Origin: Cycas panzhihuaensis
Lineage: Eukaryota; Cycadophyta
Direction of reading: 5' to 3'
NCBI GenBank assembly: GCA_023213395.1
Contig: CM041465.1
Span: 52,087,741-52,151,740, forward strand
Length of the DNA: 64,000 nucleotides
The notes below the pieces were generated by a model, which searched no databases, was not told the DNA's origin, and saw only the letters and a list, made by a program, of their open reading frames with translations. Below are positions 1 to 10,113 of the stretch, one piece after another (position 1 is the first letter of the stretch; each line of letters starts with the position of its first letter). The position numbers were made by a program, and so were the translations under genes.

Positions 1-1664
1 CGGGTCTCTGCACGATCCGGAGCCTGCGCCCCCTAGTCTCTGCTGTCCCGCTCGCCTCTGACTCAAGGGCCTGCCCTCCTGTGGCGACTGGATGGTCCCA
101 CACCCCACGATGGGCTGTGATGGACCTGCCTCTCCTGCAGGTCGCGATGGGCCAGCTCCATCTCCCCCGTCGTCACTGTCATCACCCCCATCGTCGTCAT
201 CATCGTCACTGTCCTCGATGGGTGCTCCTCCTCCTCCTGCTGGGTCATCACTCGCCCACCTCACTGCTCTGTATGGATCTGCCACATAGTCTGTCAGGGT
301 GAGGAGGTCGAGTGATGTCCCGTCGACCGACCGGCAAACATGGGCCTAGTCCTCCGTCCCCCGGAATCTCGTCTGCCACCTGTGGACCATCGGGGCCCAC
401 CTCGCTATGGGGAACGACCCCCCTCTTGGTGCCCGCTGCTTTGAAGTGATCGAAAACCCGACTGCGGCGCGTCTTTGTACGAGAGTCCTCCTCTGCATGA
501 TCTCCTGATAGTGTCTAGTTGGGCGACGAGGTTCGCCGCAACTAGAGTGGCCCAGTCCATCCTCTCGCCGGCCTCGCACCGGCGTGCTGCGTCCACCCAT
601 CCTCCCGGGATCTCTCAGAGTTACTGTTTAGGAGATCCTAATGAATGCATAGCAAAATAAGCTTCCTCGCCCGAGGAATCCACATGCAATCTGCGGAGGG
701 GAGCTCCCCTCCGCTGCCATCTAGCTCCCCCCGTGAGGAACTGAGCTGCCTCCATGTGTGCTGCCTCATTGCTAGGCAGCGTCCTCAGTCTCACGGGTCT
801 CCCCGTCGCCGGCACCCCCAGGATCTGCCTGATATCCTCTGGAGTAATGGTGACGTCTCCTATCTGTGGTAAGTGAAACACGTGCCTCCTCCTGTTCCAT
901 TGCGACACTATGTCCACTAGGAGTCTCTGATCCGATGCGAACTGGGGGGTCTTCAGGGCCTTGTACAGGCCGCATCTCTTCAGGACTGTCCTATCCTCCT
1001 CTGTCGACATCTCCAACCAGCTCAGGATGGGCATGCCGACGTTCTCGCGGTTATCCACCGTGATAACTGCCTGCAACCAGTAAAAACCAGTCAAAGTTAG
1101 TCTCCTAGCAGTCACCTAGGTTCCTAGCTATCTTGTCAGCTGTCTTTTCTGATTTCGGAGGGCTATTTGGGCCCCCATTCTTGTTTTCGATTCCACACTG
1201 CGTACCGCTCTAAATTTAGCGGTCCCGCTAAATTTAGAGCGAACCTTGACAAAGATCGTGATCTTGCGATCTTGGCCGCATGCATCGACCTCTCAAGGGG
1301 GTTTTTGGCCCGGAAAATCAAAAATTTTTGTGGTGGACCCCACGTGGGGCCCACCGGGACCCGGGCTGCCTAATGCCCAGGTCCCCACCTCTTTCTGGGT
1401 CCAATTCGGACTCCGAGAGGCCTCAAATCGCCCATAAGTGGCATAAAAAGCATTAAATTTAAATAAAAAGCAATTAATTTCAAATTGTGAAATAACTGAG
1501 GTATCGTTGGATCCACTAACTAGATCTGGTCTGACGGTCGCCATAGCGTCTCTAAGATCGTGGTGACTATTTCCTCGCGCGAATCCGACGGTCGGATCGT
1601 CCTCGGTGTGCCTCTGAAGTCGGGTAGCGCTCCACGCCGTAAGGGAAAGGCTCTGGTTTCGCAT
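1..1664 (-). pseudogene. plant mobile domain (PMD) protein gene, A0 copy, antisense, intron-containing, 3' end outside window
   Basis: PMD proteins are a plant family related to MAIN/MAIL1 and are also found in transposons; their biochemical role is unsettled. The diagnostic block is visible around 800-1070: VDNRENVG, then CGLYKALKTPQ, then VFHLPQIGDVTITPEDIRQI followed by LGVPATG. Exon 1 is 1664-1521 if the ATG at 1664 is used, or only 24 nt if the ATG at 1544 is used; both read ...MATVRPDL. A consensus-like donor (GTTAGT at 1520) and acceptor (TTGCAG at 1071) define a 450 bp intron that joins in phase 0 to AVITVDNREN. After about position 700 the frame is lost by indels in CG-rich sequence; the WVDAARRC and ERMDWATLVAANLVAQLDTI part reappears in another frame. 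The gene runs opposite to the retroelement from its own TATA box at 1703-1713. Confidence 0.75.
1206..1241. repeat. long palindrome in PMD intron 1 (A0)
   Basis: An inverted repeat of 36 bp whose arms contain CTAAATTTAG, centred on GCGGTCCCGC; the intact counterpart at 34426-34463 has the perfect centre GCGGTACCGC. It lies inside PMD intron 1. Confidence 0.8.
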
Positions 1665-1702
1665 GAGAGCCGGTGAAAATGAATCCGGTTTTCATTGATT
1701 TT

Positions 1703-1713
1703 CCTTATATAGG
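1703..1713 (-). promoter_or_regulatory. TATA box of the PMD gene (A0)
   Basis: Minus-strand CCTATATAAGG, conserved at 34928-34938, 48020-48030 and 62056-62066, always at the same place upstream of PMD exon 1. The plus strand reads CCTTATATAGG, so the same box could also serve transcription toward aRNH; that second use is inference. Confidence 0.65.
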
Positions 1714-2233
1714 CGGGGGCCCCGGCGGGCACTTCTTCCGTTTTTGGCTTCGTGACAGTCGTTGGGACCATCTTTTCGCGCTGGTAGCCTTTGCCTTCTG
1801 GCCCTGTCGCTCGTTGTGCTTCATGGACGCCCTTTTTGCCCTCGCTTGTAAGGGCATTTATGGCGCCTCATTATTGCACTTTTGGCCAGGGCCTTTTGCA
1901 TCGTTTTGTGCGCTGCTCCCGTGTATGCCCGAGTTTATACTCGTTTGGCTCGTTTCGCCGCCCTGGACTCGTTTTTGTAGCCCTTTCTCGCCCCTGGGGT
2001 CCTCAAGAGAAACGCTCCCCCCGTTTGGGGGCATGTTTTGCTTCCAAGCAACTTTCGGGACTCAGGCGCCTTTTTCGCCTACTCCCGATTGCCACGATTG
2101 CTTGCTCTCGTTTTCAGGTAACCTCATTGCTAGGTCTTCCTACCCTTCGCGGCCCGCTCCGCGCCTGCTATTCGAGTCTTTGTGTTGCTTACATTGCTAT
2201 TTGTGATTATTTACCAGGGTTTAGCATTCGACC
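1714..2233. other. divergent spacer and aRNH leader (A0)
   Basis: GC- and pyrimidine-rich sequence between the PMD TATA box and the aRNH start. Open frames cross it on the plus strand but their sequence is not conserved as protein in family C, so no gene is called. A possible short intron (GGTAACC near 2117 to TTACCAG near 2217) precedes the aRNH ATG, but its acceptor is not kept in family C. Confidence 0.4.
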
Positions 2234-2655
2234 ATGTCTCTCCTCATTTTCACCGATGGTGGAAGTCGCGGCAACCCCAGGCCTTCCGCCGCTGCGTGGA
2301 TTCTTCGTAGTCCCTCCGGACACGACTACCTGCACTCCGGAGTCTTTCTTCCTGAGGCTACCAATAACGAAGCCGAGTACACGGCCGTTATTGAAGCCCC
2401 ACTGATGCTCTTCGTTTCCATTGCGGTTCCATTGTGTTGTTTTGCGATTCTCAGGTTGTGGTGTCCCATCTCACCCAGGTTTACCAGGTGCGATGCCCTC
2501 ATCTGAGAACTCTTGCGTCTGCCGCCAGGTCCCTCCTAGCTCGTTTCTCGTCAGTAGATATCCAGCATATTCCGAGGCACCTCAACGCTGAGGTCGACAA
2601 CCTCGTTCACCTCATCCTTAAGCGTCGCCTCCCTCTTCTAGACGACCGCCCTTGA
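2234..2655 (+). pseudogene. archaeal-type RNase H (aRNH), A0 copy, one frameshift
   Basis: Type I RNase H of the kind acquired in addition to the pol RNase H by Tat-lineage plant Ty3/gypsy elements. It would remove RNA from RNA:DNA hybrids during reverse transcription. It starts MSLLIFTDGGSRGNP, with the first catalytic Asp in FTDGG; the Glu is in NNEAEYTAVIEA, the second Asp in FCDSQVVVSHL, and the C-terminal acidic position in LNAEVDNLVH. A small deletion just after TAVIEA near 2397 shifts the frame; the second half reads on from 2434 to the stop at 2653-2655. The full frame would be about 140 residues, as in the intact copy at 47081-47503. Confidence 0.85.
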
Positions 2656-3006
2656 GACTTGCCCGGCTGATCCATGTCCAAGCCTCCAATGTTGTTAGTT
2701 AGTTATACCTGCTTTGCTTTGTCGGATGCCTTTTTCGCTTCACGTCGGCGTCGCGACAGCGGGGCATCCCGCCATCGCTACTTGCCGGTTCGGTCGATGA
2801 TTAGGCGGCGTGGCGGCCCTACGTGGTCCTCGTCTCTGTCTCCCTTGTCCACGCGCTCCGCCACGACACTTGCCTACGCCCTTCGTCCATGTGCTACTCT
2901 TTATTGCGTTTATATATATATGCATGTACTGCTCATGTTTCTTGGTTGTCAGCATTCGCCATCACATTACGCTTAGAGCGGTGAGGCTCTGGCGCCAAAG
3001 GTGCGA
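2656..3006 (+). other. 3' tail before the LTR (A0): AT stretch and polypurine-like tract
   Basis: No gene. It includes a GATTAGGCGGCGTGGCGGCC block conserved in A and B elements, a TATATATATATGCATG stretch at about 2909-2924 found at the same place in the A and B tails (families C have a diverged form), and a short purine-richer run (CCAAAGGTGCGA) immediately before the LTR TG at 3007 that is the likely second-strand primer site. Confidence 0.55.
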
Positions 3007-5493
3007 TGTTTCAGTATTGGGAATGGACTCGAGACACATCGACACAGGTTTGTTCAGGTATATGTTCTTACTTTTCTTACTTATGAGTGCTGGAGTAATT
3101 TAGAATAGTTTGATTGACATATGCACCTACATGCATTCGTTTGTTGCTGTCCATGATGCATGTGCCTAACGACACCCTCGACTATGACGACTCACGGGGG
3201 CATTCATCGTGAATCGACACCCCATATGGCGTACAACCACTCACGATGTCTCCATGGCCTTTCAGGATGCTTTTGCCAGCTTGTTTATTCTTGTTACCAC
3301 ATGCCACTTATGTTGCAAACCCTTCCTAAGCCCGGTTTAACCCTTAGTTAGGGCTCTTTGCACCATTATGAGTACTTGCCCATGGCCTAGACCTTCTCCT
3401 AATTGATGTATTTCATGCTTAGCTTTTTGACCTTACCAAAAAACCTGATTTTCAAGTTGTATTTTTCTCTTTTTTGAATTTCGGGTTGGTACCGCGGTAA
3501 ACTAGGCGGTACCGCGGAGTTTGCAGCCGCATGCAGAGTTTGCCGTAGTACGACTGTTTAAAATTTAAAAAAGAGAAACCACGCGACAGTGGCCGCGTTT
3601 TTTCGCGGAACTGCCGCGTGGCTCCGTACGATTGGAGGCGCCCCAAGGCCCCCAACGTTCACTTGCTATGCCCAAGGCATAAAAGCCTTTTTCTTACTCA
3701 TTTGCTTAATTCTTGACTTCACTTTTCAAGTTTTCTAGAGCAACTTCTCCACAAAAAAGACAAGGCAAAGAAGCGATGAACAAGAGAACTTCTTCTACTG
3801 GTGGGGACAGAGGTGAAGTGGGTGCTACCATTTGGAGTTGCGGGCCATTCTTGCCCCCACGGAGCCCCATTGCAAGCACCACTCTTCTCCACAAATACCC
3901 AAAGCTTCAAGAGGATTTCTTCACCAAAAGACCACTTCAAAGACCCATCTTCAAGCTCTCAACTTGCATGAAGCTCTACTCTTCTACTCTCTTGCAAAGG
4001 ACATTCAACACCACCTCTTAGACATTGCTTGGGCTGCTCCTCCAAGTGGCCAAGCACCTACATGCACTTATTCTTCTCTATTCAAGGTATTTATTGTCTC
4101 TTGTTGGTGCTTTTGCTTGTTTTCTTCATTGTTTTGCTTGCAAATTCTTTTCTCCCTTTGCATGCACTTCCTTTGAGTTTCTCTTGGTAGTTTGATGCAA
4201 GTAATCTTAGTAGTTGTGGCTTACTAGAGTCTTTGCCCTAGGTTAGGCACATTTTCTTGTATTTCCTTGAAACCCATCGTCTTCCTCTTAGCTTCCTCTT
4301 CGCCATTTCCTAAGCTAGCCAAGATAAAGGGTTTTCACGAGGATTTGAGGAGATAGCGGGGTTCAGTCCCCCATTGCCGTCCTTCTCCCCAAGGGTTCCG
4401 TCCCTTATCCTCTCTCCTTTTGCTTTTAGTGCTTTCTTAGGAAATGAGCTAGGGAAGCCTTGGAGAGTTGGGTTGAGTTTCCCTCTTGGTGTAGGAAATT
4501 TGTTACTACATGACTCATCTTGTTGCATGCTAGCACTGTTGTCCTATACCCTGTGGCGACCTCTCGTGGGTGAGTTAGCCATCCAGGGCTACACTCAATC
4601 CCATTTAGTACGTTTATGGTGTCTGACGATCTGCATATTTATCAGCGGCTTTGTTTCATTTAGTTATACGTTGGTGCTTAACTACATTTTTCTAGCTTAG
4701 TTGATTTCATTTTCAGTATATACATATATATCTCGTGCTTCGTAGCCTCTCTCCCGAGGGGAGAGCGTTCTTTCTGTTTGTGCGCAGGGTCGCTTAAGAG
4801 GGAGTGGTGCGCGAGATCAACCCATTGCCGGTCGACTCTCGCACGGTATTCTTCCCCCTTCTTGTTTTGAGCTTTACTTTCCGTTCTTTCAGTTTATTTA
4901 GTCCTTGCATGCTCTCGGGGAGGTAAGTAAACCCCCTTCGTTGTCTTCGATCGACGTTGCATGCGCGGAGGATGGAGGGAAGGAGTGCAACCGAGGAGAG
5001 GAACCTGCGTTTCTGCTCGGACGCCGTATCCAGTTATTTTCCATGTATCTTTCGTATTTTCTTTATGCTCTTATGTCTCTTTGCACTCACTTTGATAGGT
5101 AAAGGAACATAAAAGAAGAAGGAAAATAACTGTTTATTTTACATTTGCTTTCTCGTATTACTTTATTACATTACATAACATAGTAGTAGAGGACCCCATT
5201 TACCTGTGCCCCTTAGCCGCACTTGCTCTAGACCCGTTACGCATTTGATTGGTTGCCCCCTCGTCGCCTTCTCATTGCCTTGGGAAGCCGCGGCCGAGGT
5301 TCCTTTCCCTTCCGGCCATCCAAGGGTAGGAAGGCCTCGTCTTGCAGCCACTGAAGCAACCAGGCACCTTGCGATCCGTGCACGCTCCGGCCAAGCGGAC
5401 GTCTGCGGTATGATCCTCGTTATCTAGCTTGCTTAGCCTATTATTTTATGCCCTTCCGCTAGACGTTGGATCATTGCCCGCGGAGGCGTTTCA
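3007..5493 (+). repeat. A1 5' LTR (shared with A0)
   Basis: About 2.49 kb, starting TGTTTCAGTATTGGGAATGG and ending GCGTTTCA. The boundaries are fixed by homology to B1 and B2, whose LTRs are flanked by target duplications. No convincing coding frame is inside. It holds the U3 hairpin and TATA box (3579-3685) and a long transcribed part with pyrimidine-rich stretches. Confidence 0.85.
3579..3685 (+). promoter_or_regulatory. LTR promoter region: U3 hairpin and TATA box
   Basis: Positions 3579-3621 form an imperfect hairpin (arms CCACGCGACAGTGGCCGCG and CGCGGAACTGCCGCGTGG around a T-run). The likely TATA box ATAAAAG follows at 3679-3685 within GGCATAAAAGCC. The same pair is found in the other A and B LTRs, for example hairpin 24165-24205 with TATA near 24126-24133 on the minus strand, and ATAAAA near 8049 and 15256. 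The transcription start is not determinable here. Confidence 0.55.
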
Positions 5494-5515
5494 CTGCGAC
5501 CATCTTTGGGACCGC
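5494..5515 (+). other. A1 primer binding site
   Basis: CTGCGACCATCTTTGGGACC is a slightly damaged copy of TGGCGACCATCTTGGGACC seen in B2. It directly follows the LTR end. The TGGCGACC start resembles the tRNA-Arg type site used by Tat/Ogre-like elements (family knowledge). Confidence 0.7.
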
Positions 5516-5754
5516 CATGAAGGGAGCTAAATCTGCTTCCTCTTCTTGTTGGTGTTCTTGCCTCTAGGTAGGTTCGCGTTCCGTGTTTTCGGTTGGGCAA
5601 CCCCCAACGTGTTTGCGTTACTTTTCTTCCTTCCTTCTCGCTTCAAACGGCGCTCGCAGGGCGTTGCATGCTACGTTTCGCGTCGCTGCGAGGCTTGCCG
5701 TCGTTGGAAGACCAAGCATCTCGTCCCTCTCCGTCGTCGAATCCTGATTCGACC

Positions 5755-7346
5755 ATGGAGGGTTATCCTTCTGATTGGGCATACCGTCCCATGGCTTCAG
5801 GAACTCGAGTTCCCTTCATCCGATCGGAATCGCCCATGAGGCGATGATTCCATTACTACCCGGATGACCATTTCCACCGGATGACTTCGGCCTTGGCTCA
5901 GCGGCGGATGATTCGGACCCTCACGAGACTCACCACCCCACTGGCGAGCCTTACGAGGCGTCCGAAGGATCCCTACTGAAGTCCCTTCGACCTCGTCGGC
6001 CACGAGGATACCCTCCCGCCGACGCGATCGAGGCGCTTAGCGAGTGCTTTCGCCGGCCGCCAACCGCCTCTAAGTGGTTCGCGAAATGCTCATAGCGTAG
6101 CATCTTCTTCGTCCATGCTGCGTCATCTGACGATCGGCGCTCCTACCGCAGATACCGCCCCTATCTGTGTCTACCCCGGCTCCCAAGGCAAGTGTTGCGC
6201 CGCCTGTTTCCAGCTGTGGTCCTACTTCCTCAGGGCCCATTCGCGGCGTGTCTTTTCCTCAACTCGGGGTTAGCATGCCATGCCCTAGCCAAACGCACGC
6301 GCCACCTCCGAACGTGACGCATGCGTTCCCTAGTAGGCCTCGTGGTCCTGCTAGTGCCGCCGCCACCAACCATGTAGGACCCACTCCTACATGTGTCCAG
6401 AACCCGATTGGTGGTTCTTCTCTTTACGTACCCCCAGGTTACACTGCTCAACCTTGGGGGCAAGGCAAGGGAAGCCATCTCCCTATTTATGGGGTGGACC
6501 CGTTGCACCCATATGGGGTCGCGCCACCTACGGGTGGCCCATATGGGCAGAACCCGGTCCCTCATCCTCCGTTTCCGTCGTCCCAACAAGAACTCCTATT
6601 ACGTCGTCGCAAGGGAGCGTACCTCTTTCCGAGCTTTTACGCGGCCCCTTTCCAACAAGGGGCCTTTTCCCAAGGAGGGATGGGTATGCCACCCCCATCC
6701 ATTCCTTTACCGGTTGTCGACCCGTTAGCCCAAGCGAGGACACGTCCCTTCGTGGACTATAGGTCGACGCCATTATCTATTGAGGCGCTAAGGACTAACC
6801 TCGCCTCACCCTCTGAAGTTCCCAAATTGATGGGACTTCGTCGCAAGACCCAACCGAGCATGTACGCAGCTTCTCAATGGCGTGCATCGATTATTGGGCT
6901 TACGACCATATCCTTATGAAGCTATTCCCGCAGTCCTTGCAGGGCGACGCCCTCAAATGGTTTTACCGCCTTCCTGCCCATTCGATCTCTTCATTCCGGT
7001 AGTGGACGAGTTCCTCAACTATTTTGACGTAGCTCGCCCATTCGAGAGCGGAATGAAGGCACTTCTGTCGCTTAAACAAGGTCACGATGAAATGAATCGT
7101 GACTTTGTGCGACGTTTTCACAATCTTCTTCACTCCACCAAGGCTACGTTGCCTGAGGAGTTGAAGAGAGACCTTTTTGTTAATGCACTTCGCCCCGAAG
7201 TGCATGTGGAAGTCCTCAAGATGGGGGCGACCACATGTGACTCCACCATCACGAGGTGTTTAGCTTTGGAGGCCATTGAGATCCAAGCAGGGCTCAAGAA
7301 ACCTCCCAAGCCCTCGCAACGTCGCGAGGCGCCTCCTCCAGCAAAG
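5755..7346 (+). pseudogene. A1 gag, 5' part (interrupted by B1)
   Basis: Capsid polyprotein part. The start is placed at the ATG in ACCATGGAGG at 5755 (MEGYPSDWAYRPM), matching MEGYASDWAYH in C1. A proline/glycine-rich linker follows at about 6167-6780 (YVPPGYTAQPWGQGKGSHLP and GVDPLHPYGVAPPTGGPYGQ). The gag core then reads, over several frames, VARPFESGMKALLSLKQGHD, EMNRDFVRRFHNLLHSTKA and EVHVEVLKMGATTCDS up to EIQAGLKKPPKPSQRREA. Several indels break the frame. Between the primer site and the ATG, a GTAGGTT donor near 5570 and a pyrimidine tract ending GCAG near 5660 could be a leader intron, unproven. The gene stops abruptly at the B1 insertion and resumes at 17063. Confidence 0.85.
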
Positions 7347-7351
7347 GAGAC
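7347..7351 (+). repeat. target site duplication of B1, left copy (gagac)
   Basis: GAGAC directly before the B1 TG; repeated at 17058-17062. Confidence 0.85.
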
Positions 7352-9853
7352 TGTTTCCCAACTAGTGGGAATGGACTCGGGACGCATCGACACAGGTTTG
7401 TGCAGGTATATGTTTTCACTTTTCTTACTTATGCTTGCTAAGGGAATTTAGAATAATTTGATTGACATGTGCCTGCCTGCACGCATTGTTCGTCTGCCTG
7501 TTCATTATGCATGTGCCTAACGGCACCTCTTAGCCTATGACGACTCACAACGGGGGCATCCATAGCGGATCACGACACCGTATGGCGTCTGACCACTCAC
7601 GATGTCTCCATGGTCTTTCGAGATGTTTCTGCCAGCCTGTTTGCTCTTGTTACAGCGTGCCACTTATGTTGCAGACCCTTCTTAAGCCTGGTTTAACCCT
7701 TAGTTGGGGCTCTTTGCACCATTTTGAGTACTTGCCCACTGCCTGGGCCTTCCCCCAGTTGATTTAATTCATGTTCAGCCCTTGTTCTTACCTTAAAAAG
7801 CTTATTTTTATGACTTTTATGTTGTATTTTTCTCTTTTTTCAAATTTGATGTCTTGCAAACTTAGCGGTACCACAAAGTTCTTGTTGTGCCGGTCGTCTG
7901 CGGTAAACTTAGCGATGCCGCAGTTCTTGCCATCGACTGATAAAAATTGAAAAGAAACCAGCGACGATGGCCGCGTTTTTCGCTGAGCTGGCGTGGCTCG
8001 AAACAGTTGGGCGCGAGGGCCCTAGCGTTCACTTATTATGCCCAAGACATAAAACCCTTTTTCATTCATTTGCCTCATTCTTGAGTTCACTTTTCTAGAC
8101 TTCCAAGCAAAAACTCTCTACTAAAAGACAAAGGAAAACACAGAAACTAAGGAACTTCTTCTCTGATGGGGACAGCGGTGAAGTGGGCCCCTCCCAGCTG
8201 GAGTTGCAGGGCCATTGCTGCCCCCTACGTTTCTCCACCACAAGCTTCACCTTCTCCTACAAATACTCAAAGATCCAAAGCATTTCTTCACAAGAAAGAC
8301 TACTCCAAAGGACAACTTCTAGCTCCCATCTTGCAGAGCTTCCTCCTTCCATTCTCTGCAAAGGACACTTAAAACCGACCTTAGACACTACTTGTCTTCT
8401 TTGTTCCAAGTAGCCAAGGTGCATGCATGCATGCTCTCCTTCATTCAAGGTATTTCTTGTCTCTTGTTGGTGCATTTTTCCTTGCTTTTGTTATTTTACT
8501 TGCAAGCTCTTCTCCTTCTTTTGTGTGTGCTTTCTTTGGGATCTCCTTTGTCATTTGATGCAAGTAACCTTAGCTAGTTGCGCTTACTATAGTCTTGCCC
8601 TAGATTGGGTGCATTTTCTTGCATTTCCTTGAATCCCATCCTCTTCCTCTTAGCTTCCTCCTTCGCCATTTCCTAAGCTAAGCATAAAGGGTTTTCACGA
8701 GGATTTGAGGGAGATAGGCAAGGTTCCGTCCCCCATTGCCGTCCTTCTCCCCAAGGGTTCCGTCCCTTATCCTCTCCCCTTTAGCACCCGTGCTTTCTTA
8801 GGAAAGCAGACTAGGGAAGCCTTGGAGAGTTGGGTTGAGTTTCCCTCTTGGTGTAGGAAATTTGTTACTACATGACTCACCTTGTTGCATGCTAGCACTG
8901 CTTTTCCCTATACCTGTGGAGACCTCTCGTGGGTGAGTTAGCCATCCAGAGGCTACACTCAATCCCATTTGGTGCGTTTTATGGTGTCTGACGGTCAGCA
9001 TATTTATCGCGACCTTGTTTCATTTTCGTTACATGTTGGTGCTTAACTACATTTTTCTAGCGTAGTTGATTTCATTTTCGATATACACATATATCTTGTT
9101 GTGCTTCGTAGCCTCTCTCCCGAGAGGAAGGCGTTTGTTGGGATTGTTTGCGGATTGCGTTGGAGGAATCATTCGCGAGATCGACCAGATTCTTGGCCTA
9201 CCCCCATATGGTATTTCTTCTCCCTTTTCGGTTGAGCTTTGCTTCGTTTCCTTCATTTCGTTTAGTCCTTGCATGCTTTTGGGAGGTAAGTGCACCCAGA
9301 TTCGTTACTGCGATCGGCGTTGCATGCGGGAGGAGGAAAGGAGCGCAACCGAGGAGGGAACCTACGTTCTACTCGGACCTGTATCACGGTATTTTCCACG
9401 TATCTCTCGTATTTCCTTTATGCTTTTATGTCTCTTTGCATTTACTTTGATAGGTAAAGGAACATAAAAGAAGAAGGAAAAATAACTGTTTATTTTACAT
9501 TTGCCTTCTCGTATTACTTTGTTACATTGCATAACATAGGAATAGAAGGCTTGTTTGCGTTGTATCCCCTAGCCGCATTCTACCCCGTTTTCTTTACACT
9601 TTTGGTTGGTTGCTCCTTCATCGCCTTCTTATTTCCTTGAGAAGTAGCGGCCAGAGGATTCTTTTCCTTCCCGGCCATCAAGGGTAGGAAGGCCTCGTCT
9701 TGCAGGCTACACAGAAGCAACGGGCACCTTGCGATCCGTGCGGCGCTCCGGCCGCGGGCGTCTGCGGTATGATCCTCGCTATTTAGCTTTGTTTAGCGTA
9801 TTGTTTTATGCCCTTCCCACTAGGCGTTAGATCATTACCCAGGAGGCGTTTCA
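7352..9853 (+). repeat. B1 5' LTR
   Basis: 2502 bp, from TGTTTCCCAACTAGTGGG to GCGTTTCA. It has a TATA-like ATAAAA at about 8049-8055 and a damaged GGTACC/GATGCC palindromic zone near 7870-7940. It aligns through its length with 14567-17057. Confidence 0.9.
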
Positions 9854-9855
9854 CC

Positions 9856-9876
9856 TGGCGACCATCTGGGACCGCG
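9856..9876 (+). other. B1 primer binding site
   Basis: TGGCGACCATCTGGGACCGC two bases after the LTR end; same type as in A1 and B2. Confidence 0.8.
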
Positions 9877-10113
9877 ATGGGAGCTAGATCCGCTTCCCTT
9901 CGTGTTGGTGCTCTTGCCTTTAGGTAGGTTCGCGTTACGTGTTTTGAGTTGGGCAACCCCCAGCGGGTTTGCGGTCTTTCCTTTCTTTTCCTTTTCGCTT
10001 TTCTAACAACGCCGCGGGCGTTGCATGCGGCGTTTTCGCGCGCTTGCGGGGTTTGCCGCCGTTGTTAGAAGACCAATTGTCGTGTTTCATTCCATCGTCG
10101 AACCCGTTTCGTG

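Larger units (their letters stand above)
1..3006 (+). mobile_element. A0: 3' internal part of a tandem family A retrotransposon, cut by window start
   Basis: This stretch carries the antisense PMD gene, the sense aRNH gene and the short tail that normally precede the 3' LTR. It closely matches 32130-36202 inside A1, apart from small indels. It runs directly into the LTR at 3007, which is also the 5' LTR of A1. The arrangement is therefore internal-LTR-internal-LTR with a shared LTR rather than a simple single insertion. Its gag-pol would lie left of the window. Confidence 0.8.

Noticed and set aside
1673-2405. Long plus-strand open frames upstream of aRNH (and 34898-35713) as a separate gene
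   Set aside because: They lie in leader sequence, overlap each other in different frames, and their protein sequence is not conserved in family C.
3713-4176. Open frames inside the LTRs (also near 8183, 15384, 23787, 31083, 37014)
   Set aside because: Conserved only as DNA between recent copies; low complexity, no family resemblance, and present in transcribed noncoding LTR sequence.
4560-4620. tRNA-like A/B box pattern in the LTR (GTGAGTTAGCCATCC...)
   Set aside because: No cloverleaf could be drawn and the B box consensus is not met.
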